DNA of 64,000 nt from Amphiura filiformis (lineage: Eukaryota; Echinodermata; Ophiuroidea; Amphilepidida; Amphiuridae). The position numbers were made by a program, and so were the translations under genes. Positions 22,450 through 33,300 of the stretch are shown piece after piece. The notes under the pieces are model-generated. The model was not told the DNA's origin, searched no databases, and saw nothing but the letters and a program-made list of their open reading frames with translations. Where the stretch lies: the NCBI RefSeq assembly GCF_039555335.1, contig NC_092629.1, positions 3,047,935 to 3,111,934 on the forward strand, in the 5' to 3' direction. How positions within the stretch are numbered: position 1 is the stretch's first letter; the number at the start of each line of letters is the position of its first letter.

Positions 22450-22760
22450 TTATATAGCTTTATATACCTCATATATAGATTCCTGTCATCTGATTGGTTG
22501 AAAGTGCAGTCATTGAATTAACTATGCCCGCAAAATGAACTATGGACCGGTCCATGGAAATGAACTATGGACCGGTCACGTGCGTCACGATCAAACTGCG
22601 CAATCGCAGCATCCACATATCCAGTCGGTATATAAAACAAATATTGACTGCTATATTCGGGACATGGTTAAGATTATAGGCCCGCGGTGATCTCAAAACC
22701 ATGCTATGACCCGAGGCGCATGCCCCTCATAGCAGTCAATATTTGTATACTATTTCATGC
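22450..22760. repeat. Inverted repeat with CCAAT-type box and GGACCGGTC repeats
   Basis: AAACAAATATTGACTGCTAT (about 22635) is mirrored by ATAGCAGTCAATATTTGTAT (about 22731). Upstream are TGATTGGTTG and a duplicated AACTATGGACCGGTCC/A. It looks like a dispersed promoter-like repeat. Confidence 0.5.
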
Positions 22761-22869
22761 AAAGCATGATTGTCTGTGTCCCCAAATTGTATATTATTAC
22801 TTTTCCGGTGTAAATATTAGTGAAATCATGTTGTAAATATCGATGCCAACTAGATTCTGTGGTTTAAAT

Positions 22870-22875
22870 AATAAA
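22870..22875 (+). terminator. Candidate polyadenylation signal for SMC2
   Basis: AATAAA in an A-rich context, followed about 35 bases later by a run of seven T within TTGTTTTTTTC, which could serve as the downstream U-rich element. No transcript evidence is available. Confidence 0.45.
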
Positions 22876-22899
22876 ACTACATTACAAATATATAAATTG

Positions 22900-24188
22900 A
22901 GTCGATTGTTTTTTTCTTAACAATTTCTTGAAGCAGTGTTCAGCGATATTTGGGAGACTGCAAAAATGCAGTTAAGAGGCATCTTATTTTAGCCATAACA
23001 TCATTTAAGAGATCGGATATCAATGTTTGCACAGTATTTTTTGTGGGACATGAGTGCGCATTAGACATATTGAATTGCATTCTGAATACGGGGAATGTCC
23101 TTCTGATATGAAGTAAGTTTGAGTGGCAAATGATTAAAATTGTATGTATATTTTATTTTCCAGATTTTGATATCAAAAGAAAGCTCATATTTTCTCATTA
23201 CCCCAGTGAAATTTAACGCCGAGATGTTTTGTATAAATGGTGTGAACCAAAATGTACCCTTGTTGTTTAACTTTAATAAAATAATGATGTCGCCCTTGTT
23301 ATGAGATAAAAAAAACAATACCTTACTCTCTACATAAAAATGCACACACCTTGTATAATTGTTTCAATAAGGCGGAAAAAAAGTAAGTGTTCGGGCGGAC
23401 AGACTTCAAGTATGGTTGGTCAGTCAGGACTTGTTTTCTTCAGGCTAAAAAAACTATGATTTTAGCCGAATTTTTAAAAATCTGAAATGCAAAATCTTGG
23501 TCGGTTGGGCCCGTAAAAAAGGATTTTTTCATTGCCTTATCAACAAATACATGCACATACAGTACACACACATCAAACCTTTCATACAGATATGAAAAAT
23601 GTTATTCCAACAAATATTTTATTTAAAAGATTTCATGATTGCACATTATTTACAATGATATTATTGTATTTACATTAATTATATAAAATATTGGCAATAT
23701 TTAAAAAAGACATTTTAGTCCTAGACTACTTTGATCAGTATCAAATCAAAATATAGCTGAGTGGCAATAAGATGCATGTCCATATCGTCAGCTTGCTATG
23801 CTAATTGCCCAAGTCGTTTTTTGTAATTTTGAGAACAAAGAACAAAATGTGGTTCAAGCAAACAGCAGTAACGTAATCACCCTAATTATTTAGGATTATT
23901 CCCTTTCATTTGTATCATTATCATTTGTTCTTGTGCAAAGATTAGTGAATAATGTTTAAATATATACTTGAACCATATTTTTTAAATTACAAAACATGTC
24001 TTCATTGAGGGATTAGACGGCTTTATTCCACAAGCTGTATAATCCTTGTATTGATACTGTGCTATGGTAGATTCCTTTATTCCGCAAATCTGATACAAGG
24101 CTAAGGCTTACATGAAGACATAGAACAAGCTGAGTGCAAGAAGGTAGTTGAAGTGGTTAGAAAAAACAAAGCACTTGCGGCCTTACAC
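22900..24188. other. Intergenic, no gene seen
   Basis: AT-rich DNA downstream of the presumed SMC2 poly(A) site. The segment 23060-23340 looks like an unclassified repeat, and 23383-23530 resembles part of SMC2 intron 7. I find no coding sequence. Confidence 0.5.
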
Positions 24189-24333
24189 CAGGCATGAGAA
24201 TTTTCAGGCTTTGCCTAAAGTTGGGCAGTTTTGTTGTCCAAATTAACACATTTTTTCTGCCTGTTTTGGGTCTTTTAAGGCCGAATTCACAGCCTTTTCA
24301 AGGAAGTTTTCAAAAATACCCTTCTCATGCCTG
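24189..24333. mobile_element. Short hAT-like MITE (CAGGCATGAGAA ends)
   Basis: CAGGCATGAGAA and TTCTCATGCCTG are inverted ends. TTACAC flanks both sides (24183-24188, 24334-24339). The duplication is visible over only 6 bases. Confidence 0.7.
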
Positions 24334-24404
24334 TTACACTCAGCTGACGAGTCTGGTTATACCATTATGCTCTGTAAAGTCATGCACTAAAATCTAATGA
24401 ATTG

Positions 24405-24850
24405 GGTTATTCCAATTGAACTCTACACTAACAGAGCTGCCAACATTTGAATCTTGAAAAAAGGGAGATTACTGTTGCAATCGGGGAGATTTGTCAAAAT
24501 GTGTACATCTTAATGGATGAAACCATTTCCTTTTCAGGGAGATGACCAAAAATTAAGGGTTCTGAAGGGTTAAAAGTAGGGAGTCTCCTGCAAAAAGGGG
24601 GAGAGTTGGCAGCTCTGCACTACCCGTGTGAAAGATTTTGGCAATATCTTCCACAAGGGGTATGAATTTTAAATGGAATGAACACATTAGGCCTCTGTGG
24701 AAGATTCAAGGTGAATCTTTCTCAGAGGGTGTATGAAATTCAAATGGAGCTGCCGAATATGTTCATTCCATTTGAAATTTATACTCCCCCTGTGGAAGAT
24801 ATTTCCAAAATCTTCCACAGGGTAGTGTGGATTTCAACTAGAATGACCAA
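24405..24850. repeat. GGCTATTCC-family repeats, interrupted
   Basis: GGGTTATTCCAATTGAACTC starts the unit, which is cut by the hAT-like element 24432-24617 and then continues with CCGTGTGAAAGATTTTGG and two further CCATTTGAAATT blocks to GATTTCAACTAGAATGACC. Confidence 0.65.
24432..24617. mobile_element. hAT-like MITE (CAGAGCTGCCAAC ends)
   Basis: CAGAGCTGCCAAC and GTTGGCAGCTCTG are inverted ends. CACTA is seen on both sides, so the duplication is imperfect. The core carries GGGAGA-rich sequence. Confidence 0.75.
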
Positions 24851-24960
24851 TTTATGCATATCACAGGCAATTGTACACAACAGCTAATTCATGGACATGC
24901 GTCTTTGTGCCACTGAGCCACTGAAATAATATGTATAGGCAGACTATAGATTGGTATACA

Positions 24961-25113
24961 CAGTGGAACCTCGTTAACACCAATTTGTCAGGGCTTCGGA
25001 TCTTAGTTTGCGTTATCAGCTCATATAACAATGTATACAGGCATGTCCTTGGGACTTTATAACAAAACATCTTTTGTTATCACATTTTGTGTTAAAACGA
25101 GTTTCCACTGTAA
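24961..25113. mobile_element. pogo/Tigger-like MITE
   Basis: CAGTGGAACCTCGTTAACAC and TTAAAACGAGTTTCCACTG are inverted ends, with TA on the right side. Internal GTTATCAGCTCAT and CTTTTGTTATCAC words. Confidence 0.75.
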
Positions 25114-25397
25114 TCCCAAATAAGTATGTCAAGCATAGTGATTTAAATCCCTTTCTAAATTCTTTTCAATTTCACTGCATAAAACTTAACCGCGACCAAC
25201 ATTTCATAAAAAGAGTACATCTACTTTACCGCACCATTCCTTCCTATTTGTCTCTGGTCAACGTTTGAACCCGGCGTTTGAACAGGTGCTTGTCTACTTT
25301 GGTAGGATATTTTTATTATTTCCCTAATTCAGGCACAAGAATGGTTTAAATAAAATATACTTTTAAAAGGAGAAAGAAAACAAAAGAAAAAGAAGTA

Positions 25398-25615
25398 CCG
25401 TAAAACCTCGTCTACAAACATATAGTGTTTTTTATGAAAGCTTAATTAATACGAAACAGGCGTAAATATACGAATACAATAGATTGGTCTTACAATAATA
25501 CTTGTTTGTATATGCTTGGGAGCTGTACTTTATTTGCTCAAACTCCATAAAGGCGCCTGGAATAATTTAGCTTTCATCAGAAGCACTCTATATGCTTGTA
25601 AACGAGGTATTACGG
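25398..25615. mobile_element. pogo-like MITE (CCGTAAAACCTCGTCTACAA ends)
   Basis: The left CCGTAAAACCTCGTCTAC is mirrored by GTAAACGAGGTATTACGG, with TA at 25396-25397 and 25616-25617. No coding. Confidence 0.75.
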
Positions 25616-25619
25616 TATA

Positions 25620-26330
25620 TCAAGAACAAATAATATAACAAAACTAATTTTCAATCAATTGTTGAAACTGTTGATTAATATGTTACTTTCCTTTACTCAA
25701 GTTCATCATACTGGAATCCAATGAGGGCAGCTTGTACAAGTACCCAGGTAACCAAGCGAGTTCCAGGGATCCTGAGACTGACCCCATTCAAGACCAGAAA
25801 TGGGCAAAAAGATGTGCTAAATGAGACCACCTCCATTTAAAAAGATAACCTATATGAGATCTTGCAGTGTTGCATGTGACCAGGGTACCCTGTCTGAGAC
25901 CATGAATCCATGATACAAGGATATGGACTATTTCCCTGATAAAAAAGAGAACATTTGACAAAATGACCAATACTACATGAATGGCTCTTATTTACATTTT
26001 GAGAGTGTGCAGAGCGTAAACACAGAAGTGGGGTTCTGATTGGCTGAATCACTCGTCTGACAATCATAGCAACAGACCGATAATATAATTGGTCGATTTT
26101 ACGTCAAAGCATTGGTCGGCCACCTTGAAGTGAACACAAAGCTCCGCGTATGGCGCTCATTTTGTGATTTGATACCTCATTATTATTGCAAATCCCAGGA
26201 CTGCAGCTGGTCTTGTGGATTTTGGAACAAGCTTGGTTACTGACCCGATCAGTATACAAGTTACCCTGGAACCAAATTTGATTGTCGCACACTTATCTGC
26301 TGAGAATCAAGACAGGAATTGTGCTTTTCC
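25620..26330. other. Intergenic, nothing recognised
   Basis: AT-rich single-copy-looking DNA. Short frames on either strand show no family match or splice logic. Confidence 0.4.
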
Positions 26331-26334
26331 GACT

Positions 26335-26490
26335 GAAACCCACACCTCACACCACCTGGAAGACATGATCTTAATCTCCCACACAGGTGTAGAATTCAAA
26401 TGAAGTTTAAAATTCACACTCCCTGTGTGGAAGATTAAGGCCATGTCTTTCATATGGGGTGTATGAATTTCAATTGGAATAGTCCATTGT
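26335..26490. repeat. GGCTATTCC-family repeat, end-truncated
   Basis: It contains GGAAGACATGATCTTAATCT, CCCACACAGG, ACTCCCTGTGTGGAAGATTA and GAATTTCAATTGGAATAG. The left end is degraded. Confidence 0.65.
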
Positions 26491-27048
26491 CCAATTTATT
26501 TCACTGATATATAATTCTAATATTACATTGGTTGATTGCTGCCTACGGCCATTCAATATTTTCACCATCAGCCATACATCAGGCTGTTTCCATTTATAAC
26601 CCACACCCCTACTCTGGAAGATTTTGGAATTTTGAAAAGTTAAATTATTCCAGATCCAACGATATATACATAAAAGTGGCAAAGGTATGGAAGATTTTGG
26701 AATTCCACACAAAATTGTTTGATGTAAATCACATATTGTTTAATCTAAATTGGACTTTTGTTGATTTTTCATTTCTTTTTCTTCCCAACCACCTGACAAC
26801 CCTAATGGTTGACCAAAGTGAATCAACAATGCCTAAGAGCTGACCATTCCAATTAAGCAATTAATAAGCAAAATATTGGTATCTAAAATGTTCACTAAAT
26901 CATGTGAAAACAAGAGGTAAAACAAATTTCAATTGACTGAATCCTTCAAATCATTGAATTTTATAAGAAAAATCAAATCAAAGATTTATATCAGTGAACT
27001 ACAAGGAATATGTTTGGATTGGTGGCAAAGAAGAGTTTTTCATTATTT

Positions 27049-27207
27049 CCCCATTAAATATTTATATAAGTTTGGTAAGTGTTGAGAATCGTAGCCACAC
27101 ATCCTCGCCCCACTGGATATTTGAGTTGAGAATTTCAATCCATTTTGAAGTGAGTGACTCAATATCAATCCCACCTCCATCAGCATCAGTAGATATTCTC
27201 TTCAAGG
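27049..27207 (-). other. Short open frame downstream of alternative B, status unclear
   Basis: Minus-strand frame MALKRISTDADGGGIDIESL then TSKWIEILNSNIQWGEDVW and on to TAA. The DNA around GGAGGTGGGATTGATATTGA faintly resembles the GGAAGGTGAGATTGATGTCA of the last exons, so it may be a sixth, very old copy, or just 3' UTR. Confidence 0.3.
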
Positions 27208-27216
27208 CCATACCCA

Positions 27217-27315
27217 CTACAGATCAACCCTGTTTATGGTGCCAAACTCATGGTATCTCTGCCTCCAACAGCCTTTGAATGATGTTGCTCTGACATCAAT
27301 CTCACCTTCCTCCAA
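27217..27315 (-). CDS. Secreted protein last exon, alternative B
   Basis: Strong acceptor GACTTCTTTGCAG then LEEGEIDVRATSFKGCWRQR, YHEFGTINRVDL and TAG (27219-27217). Thirty-two residues, same phase as alternative A. The conserved half is nearly identical; the last ten or so residues differ. Confidence 0.75.
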   Translation of the reverse strand: MEEGEIDVRATSFKGCWRQRYHEFGTINRVDL

Positions 27316-30300
27316 CTGCAAAGAAGTCAACATCATGAGAGCTAATTAATATTATTCATATTAATTGCGCCAATTTTGCCAAGCTTTGCACCATGTTCTG
27401 GTTGTCCATGGTGATGAAATATGTATGGTTATGATGGTGATGATATTATGATGATAATGATACAATGATCGTCTGGAAATGAAGCAAGTTGTCCCCTACA
27501 AAATTAGGTTGAATTCATGGTACATCTGTCGATCTCCAGTCCAACAGCCTCTAAACGATGTCACACATACATCAAACATACATGTAATTCTTTCTTCTTC
27601 CGGTACTGTGCAAAACCTCAAAAGAGTATCGACATACATAACTACATTTACAAAAAAGACAAAGACATTGACATGGATATTGCTAACAAGTCATTTTTAA
27701 TGTGTTAGGTTGGTTGTCCATCTGCGAATGGACCATGGAGCAATGATGATGATAAATGTCTGCAAATAAAACAAGTTTATGTTGAATTCTTGTTATCTCT
27801 GCCTCCAACTGTTGAACGATGTTGCAAATATGTAAAAATGGTGCCATCTTGGTGTAAGTGAGTTAATATTGCTAATATTAATGCTCCACTCTTCATGCAT
27901 TATTAGTATTCTGTCATCTGCAGTTGAGTTGAGTTGCATCCTACAAATCTCTATCCTGCAAATCTCATCGGCATGATGTCAAATAACAACATCTCAGGTC
28001 TACTCGCAAAGGCTTATGGGATTTACCAAATTTTCAATATTCCCTTTCCTGCGCATCCATGATGGTTGCCACGGCATGAGCGGCCATCTTGGATGATGCA
28101 GTAAATTTGCCTGCTGATGAATTTAGTTGTATCCTATATAGTCTGCTCTGTTTGTTCTCAAGTCATGGTATCCATGTGTACCTATCCAAAAGTCAGGGAA
28201 CTGATCCTGGTTGCGATAGATAATCTAGGCGTAGGCTGGTTATAGTACTGTGTATTAATCTGCATGATGGTAAATGGGTATGGTGTGTCTTGGGTCAAGA
28301 AAACACAATGATCGTATGTAATTGCTCTATGATTGTATCTCCATCAATCTCGCCGCTTTTAACTACAAAGAAGACATTGGCGTGGTGGAAGTGAAGTATT
28401 TTAATAGTTAAAACTATGCCATACTCTTCATGCTTTTTTCATGCATTGTTAGTTGTCAGCTGTCATGGGCTATTTCAGTTCACACACCCCTAGTGTGGAA
28501 GATTCTGGATATATCTTTCACGACTGGAGTGAGTATTTCAAATGGAAGTTATTTCTATCCTAAACTCATACTCCCTCTATGGTAAGCTTTAGCTCAATCT
28601 TCCACAGGGGTAGTGTGGATTTTAAATGGAATAGCCTACAAGTCTGATCTGTTTGTTCGTATTCTGATGTCATGGTATCTCTGCCTCCAACAGCCTTTGA
28701 ACGATGATGATCTTACGTCAATCTCTCCTTCCTCCAACTGAAAAGATGACATGAACATGATAGTGATGTTATGGGGATGGTGCAAGGATTATATGCATGC
28801 AGTCATATTACCAGCAAAATAGATTTCAATTTTGACATCCTTAACAAACACGCCCTTGTACTATATGTACAAAATATTAATGGGACATATCTCTGCGCAT
28901 GCATCTCACACATATGATGTAATGATGCAATAAATATGATGCAATAAATATGCACAGTTTCGATGGCCGGGCCAGCAAAACACCTGTGGCTACCATTCCC
29001 TGACCTAGTGCTTGGCATGTGAGGGGTCTCGGGTTTGAATCCTAGCCAAAATAAACAACTTCTTTATTCATCTTCATTTTTTTAGTCTATTTCCTTTTCA
29101 TTCGCCAAAAAACCACAAGGCGTTAGGGTTAAATGAAAATCAATCCTTCAAGCTTGTCACACCAAAATTAATTTTCACATTTCCACAGTTCCAAGTTCAA
29201 TACCTTGAAGAAGGATTATTAGCAATAGCTAATAAACATCCATGTATGATGATAGCCCTATACTAAATGTACCATCAGTGGCATAACCAGGGGGGGGCAA
29301 GCTGCCCCCTCCCCCACCCCCGGACACAAAAAAACTGGGAAGAAGAGCAAAAAATAGGGAAGAGAAAAAAAAAAAAAAAAGAGGGAAGAGAAAAGAGAAA
29401 AAGGGAAAGAAAGAGAGGAGAAGAAAGGGGAAGGGAGAAGGAAAAAAGAAAAAAGCAAAGAAGAGGAAAGGGGAAGGAAGAAGAGAAAAGGAAAGAAAAA
29501 GAGGGAAGAAGAGAAAAGGAAATTTGTACTTTGAAACAATGATTTTTTTAGCCCTGGGCCCACGCCGGGGCTTTAGCAGCCCATGGACCCCACCCGTTTA
29601 ACGCTTCGGGGCAAGCTGCTCGCACATAAATGCTACAACTTTTACTCAGAAATTGGGAACATTTTAATCTTGCCCCCGAAGGTCACGCCTGGTTACTCCC
29701 CTGTGTACAATGAAATAAATGGTATTTGAGTGTTGTATGTATGTAACATATAGATGTGCTTGAGAGCATGCAATGTGTCAAAGTATGTTTTCTTAAGACG
29801 ATAACACAAGGTGATAACAGAGAGATGCGAGAGAGCATGAGAGTAGTGAGCATGCGAGTTAGGTGGTGAGCATGCAAGGTAAGGTGGAAACATGTACTGA
29901 AACATTTTATGAATAATCACAACTTGTATTACAATATGTGACCAGACACAGGGAAGAAGGACCCAGCTCCATCATTTTACAAAAATGAGTTTTATCGTAT
30001 TACCACCTGTACCATTGCCATTGAAACATATATCATTTCACATGTTTGTTATAAATTATGTTCATTTACCGGTACTAAAGATCCCGTGAAGATGAAAACA
30101 GTCTGTTTCTAAAACTTTTCCAAATTTTAAGTTTTTTGTTTCATAATATCTCCAAAAAAAATGTTGATGGAGTTGGGCTCTTCTTCCACTTAGGTATTCA
30201 ATTTACAGGAAAACCAAATTTGACATAAAACTGATATCATGTTCAGTAGAATTTTATCAGTTTTGTAGACATCCAATTTATTATATCATGTATTCATGAA

Positions 30301-33300
30301 GTTGTGAAATAAATGTTTCTTGAACTGAACTTGTCAAAATTGATAATCAACGCATTTGGATTTTATAATTATATTTTTATAAATATATATATTTTCATGT
30401 ACGATTTCATCAATATCTTCGCTGCAAAGCCCCCCCCCCCCCACCCTTTTGATGTGACTGGCCACATGTTGTCAAAATATAGAAGCAGTGTTTACAAAGT
30501 ATTTTAAGTAATCTGATTATCACTATATCAAATGGATCACCCGTTTGAGTCCTAAATCACCACATAAAGTCTACCACATTAGGCTATGCCAGTTGAAATC
30601 ATACACCCCTAATGGAAGACGTGATGTCAATCTTCCACACAGGGAGTGTGAATTTCAAATGGGGTTACCTGCCGTCTTCAAATTACTTTTTTTACCTTGT
30701 GGTGCACTTTTGCACCCCATTTTGAAAGTTGTGGTGCAACTTCATCTGACGCAGAGCAATTTGAGGTGCAGTCTCAGACAACCAACACAAAAGTCAGTAC
30801 AACGTGGTATCGCAATTTTGCACTACACTTTTAAAGTTGTAACTGAACAGGCGATATTTGGATTGCAAATTGAACTGCGATATGGCTAATTTCGAATGCT
30901 GGATACCTGAACGGGTGACTATTTGAAACCTGCACCAACCAGCTTTTTTCTTTAGAGGGTAATACTCCTGTAGCATATTTCCCTTGCACTCCCTAAGTCC
31001 CTAAAACTATAGCCTGAGCCAGCGCTTTAATTGGATATCAAAATAAGCTGGCACTCAACTCTGGCTAGCTACAACCCTGCCATGCCCAAGTATGAAAAAC
31101 TACAATCAATGAAATTAATAGTTGGCACGTCTTTACAATATGTTGGAATTCTTCATTGCCGCTCTGATAGTTCAATGGTATTAGTATAACTATGTTTGAT
31201 GAGAAGTACAAACCGTCTCCTATCCCCTTCCCTCCCCATTCTCCCTCAATCAATCTTGGGGAGACTGGAGAGCCCAATGGTAAAAGTGCTTTTATCAACA
31301 TTGAACTGGGGGAGAGGGGTGGCGATTTACATTTAATATGCCACAGTGTACAACATTAATTTCCTTCATTGTAGTTCAGTCAATAGACATAAGACAAAAA
31401 AGGGTACCTTGGCAGGTAGAGACCAAATAGTGACTTACCTCATCATATGAATAGATCTCGTCATGGCAGATCGGTGCTAGACATATTCGTATACAACGTG
31501 TTCGTTCCACACCAAACATCTGCTCGCATTCACGTGTCAGTTCGCACTTCCGCCATTCTTGTTTGAAAAATCTCTCCTTTTGAACATGACAATAACAAAA
31601 ACAGCCATTAATATTCAAATATGGAATCTACACACTACTCGGAGAAGGATCTGACCAGTTTCGGCCATTTTGGTCAAGGGCAAACACCATGAACAGCGAT
31701 GATTGAGGGACCCATTTTCTCAGTCAGGTATATGATCCACTTCTGCACCCTTTGTTGGTGACCAATCAACCAGAAGGAATGATCAAGTACCATCACTCTG
31801 ATGATGGCCTTAGATCAAGATGCACAAAACTGTCAGGTCAGTAAATATAATTGGTTTTGACAAGAAGAACATTCTGTTAATTGCATCACACAATTTGAAT
31901 TTCTTCAAGAATAAGGATCAGATAGACTTATTTATTAGCATTGTGACTTGCTCCCACAAAATGAGTGTAAAGTTGCAAGTTGGGAGTTTGAGACGTTCCA
32001 ACTGTTAAGGGGGTACTACACCCCTGTCCAATTTTGTGCCTATTTTTGCATTTTTCTGAATGCGCAATGGGGACAAGTAAGATATGTATGTTATAGGGGC
32101 AAGGACTACAACTACTGCACTGGAAATTTTATTTCAGCACAGACAACAGTTGTGGAGCCAGGGGTGTAGTACCCCCTTAAGTTGATGTTCTTTGCTTGAA
32201 GACCCCTGTATTAGCAAACACCTCCCTCCTTCCTCACTTTCCAAAAAAGAGGGGATGTGAAACAATTTTATAATTTTATATGGCCTAAGGTTAATTTATA
32301 TGGGCTATTCCATTTGTACTCCACACACCCACTGTGCAAGATTTAAGCAAGGTCTTTATACAGAGGGATTTTAGGCCTTCTAATTAATTACTTAGGCTAT
32401 TCCAGTTACAACCCATATACCCCCTATGGAAGACATGATCTTAATCTCCCACACATACAGGGGTGTGAGAGGCCTCAGACCAAAAAAGCTGAGAATTACT
32501 AAAAAAAGCTGAAAAACAGCGTAAAAGCAGGGTAAAAACGTCAAATATGGGCTGAAAATAAAAGAAAACGCGTAAATGTTAGCAATAAAAAAAGCTGAAA
32601 TCAGCTTAAAAGCTGAAATTTCACACCCCTGCACACATATGAGTATGAATTTCAAATGGAGTTAATACCTGAATGGGTGGCTCTTATTTGAAATCTGCAC
32701 CCCTGTGTGGGAGATTATGATCATGCCTTCCATAGGGGGTGTATGGATTTCAACTGGAATAGCCAATGATACTAATTCACCGTCAAAGTGATGTAATAAT
32801 CAGATTAACTACCATACATGTAGCAATAGATGGATCCAATTTTTGAATAGATTGCCCTGCACTACAAGCAGGTTGCACTCATCACCTGTGTGTATATATA
32901 TATATGTCTGCAATCATAGATTGAATACAATACCGCTCCTTTCAAAGATACTAATCTGTGCGAGTGATCAGCATTTGTTTGACATCTATGATTCAATGCA
33001 TAGGTACCGCATGACTGTTGTAGTGCAGAGCGATCTATTCAAAAATTGTATTCATCTATTGCTATGGTAGTTAGTGCTGTCGTCGGCACCGTTTTTTAAT
33101 GTCGACATGTCGATATAATTCGTATACCGACGTCGACAGTGTGTCGACATAAAAAAAAATTCTAAAAAAAAAAAAGTTATAGGCCCAAAATGACTTGTTA
33201 TTCAAGGTTGAAACCAGAGAAATACTGCTACTTTTGCCAAATGCCAATTTTTTTACAAAGTTGGATACAGTTGTACATTTTAATTACTTTTGCTTCTATT

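Larger units (their letters stand above)
20610..22895 (+). other. Probable SMC2 3' UTR
   Basis: No coding sequence is seen after the SMC2 stop. The first good AATAAA (22870-22875), with a T-rich tract at about 22908, suggests a 2.3-kb 3' UTR. It contains a pogo-like element, an antisense tRNA-like sequence, two palindromic repeats and a CCAAT-bearing repeat. Earlier poly(A) sites cannot be excluded. Confidence 0.5.

Noticed and set aside
29258..29563. Open frames of about 90-100 codons on both strands
   Set aside because: Translation of a polypurine/polypyrimidine tract. Composition is Lys/Glu/Arg or Phe/Ser/Leu only.
30545..30889. A 114-codon open frame
   Set aside because: It begins in a GGCTATTCC-family repeat and has no protein-like pattern.
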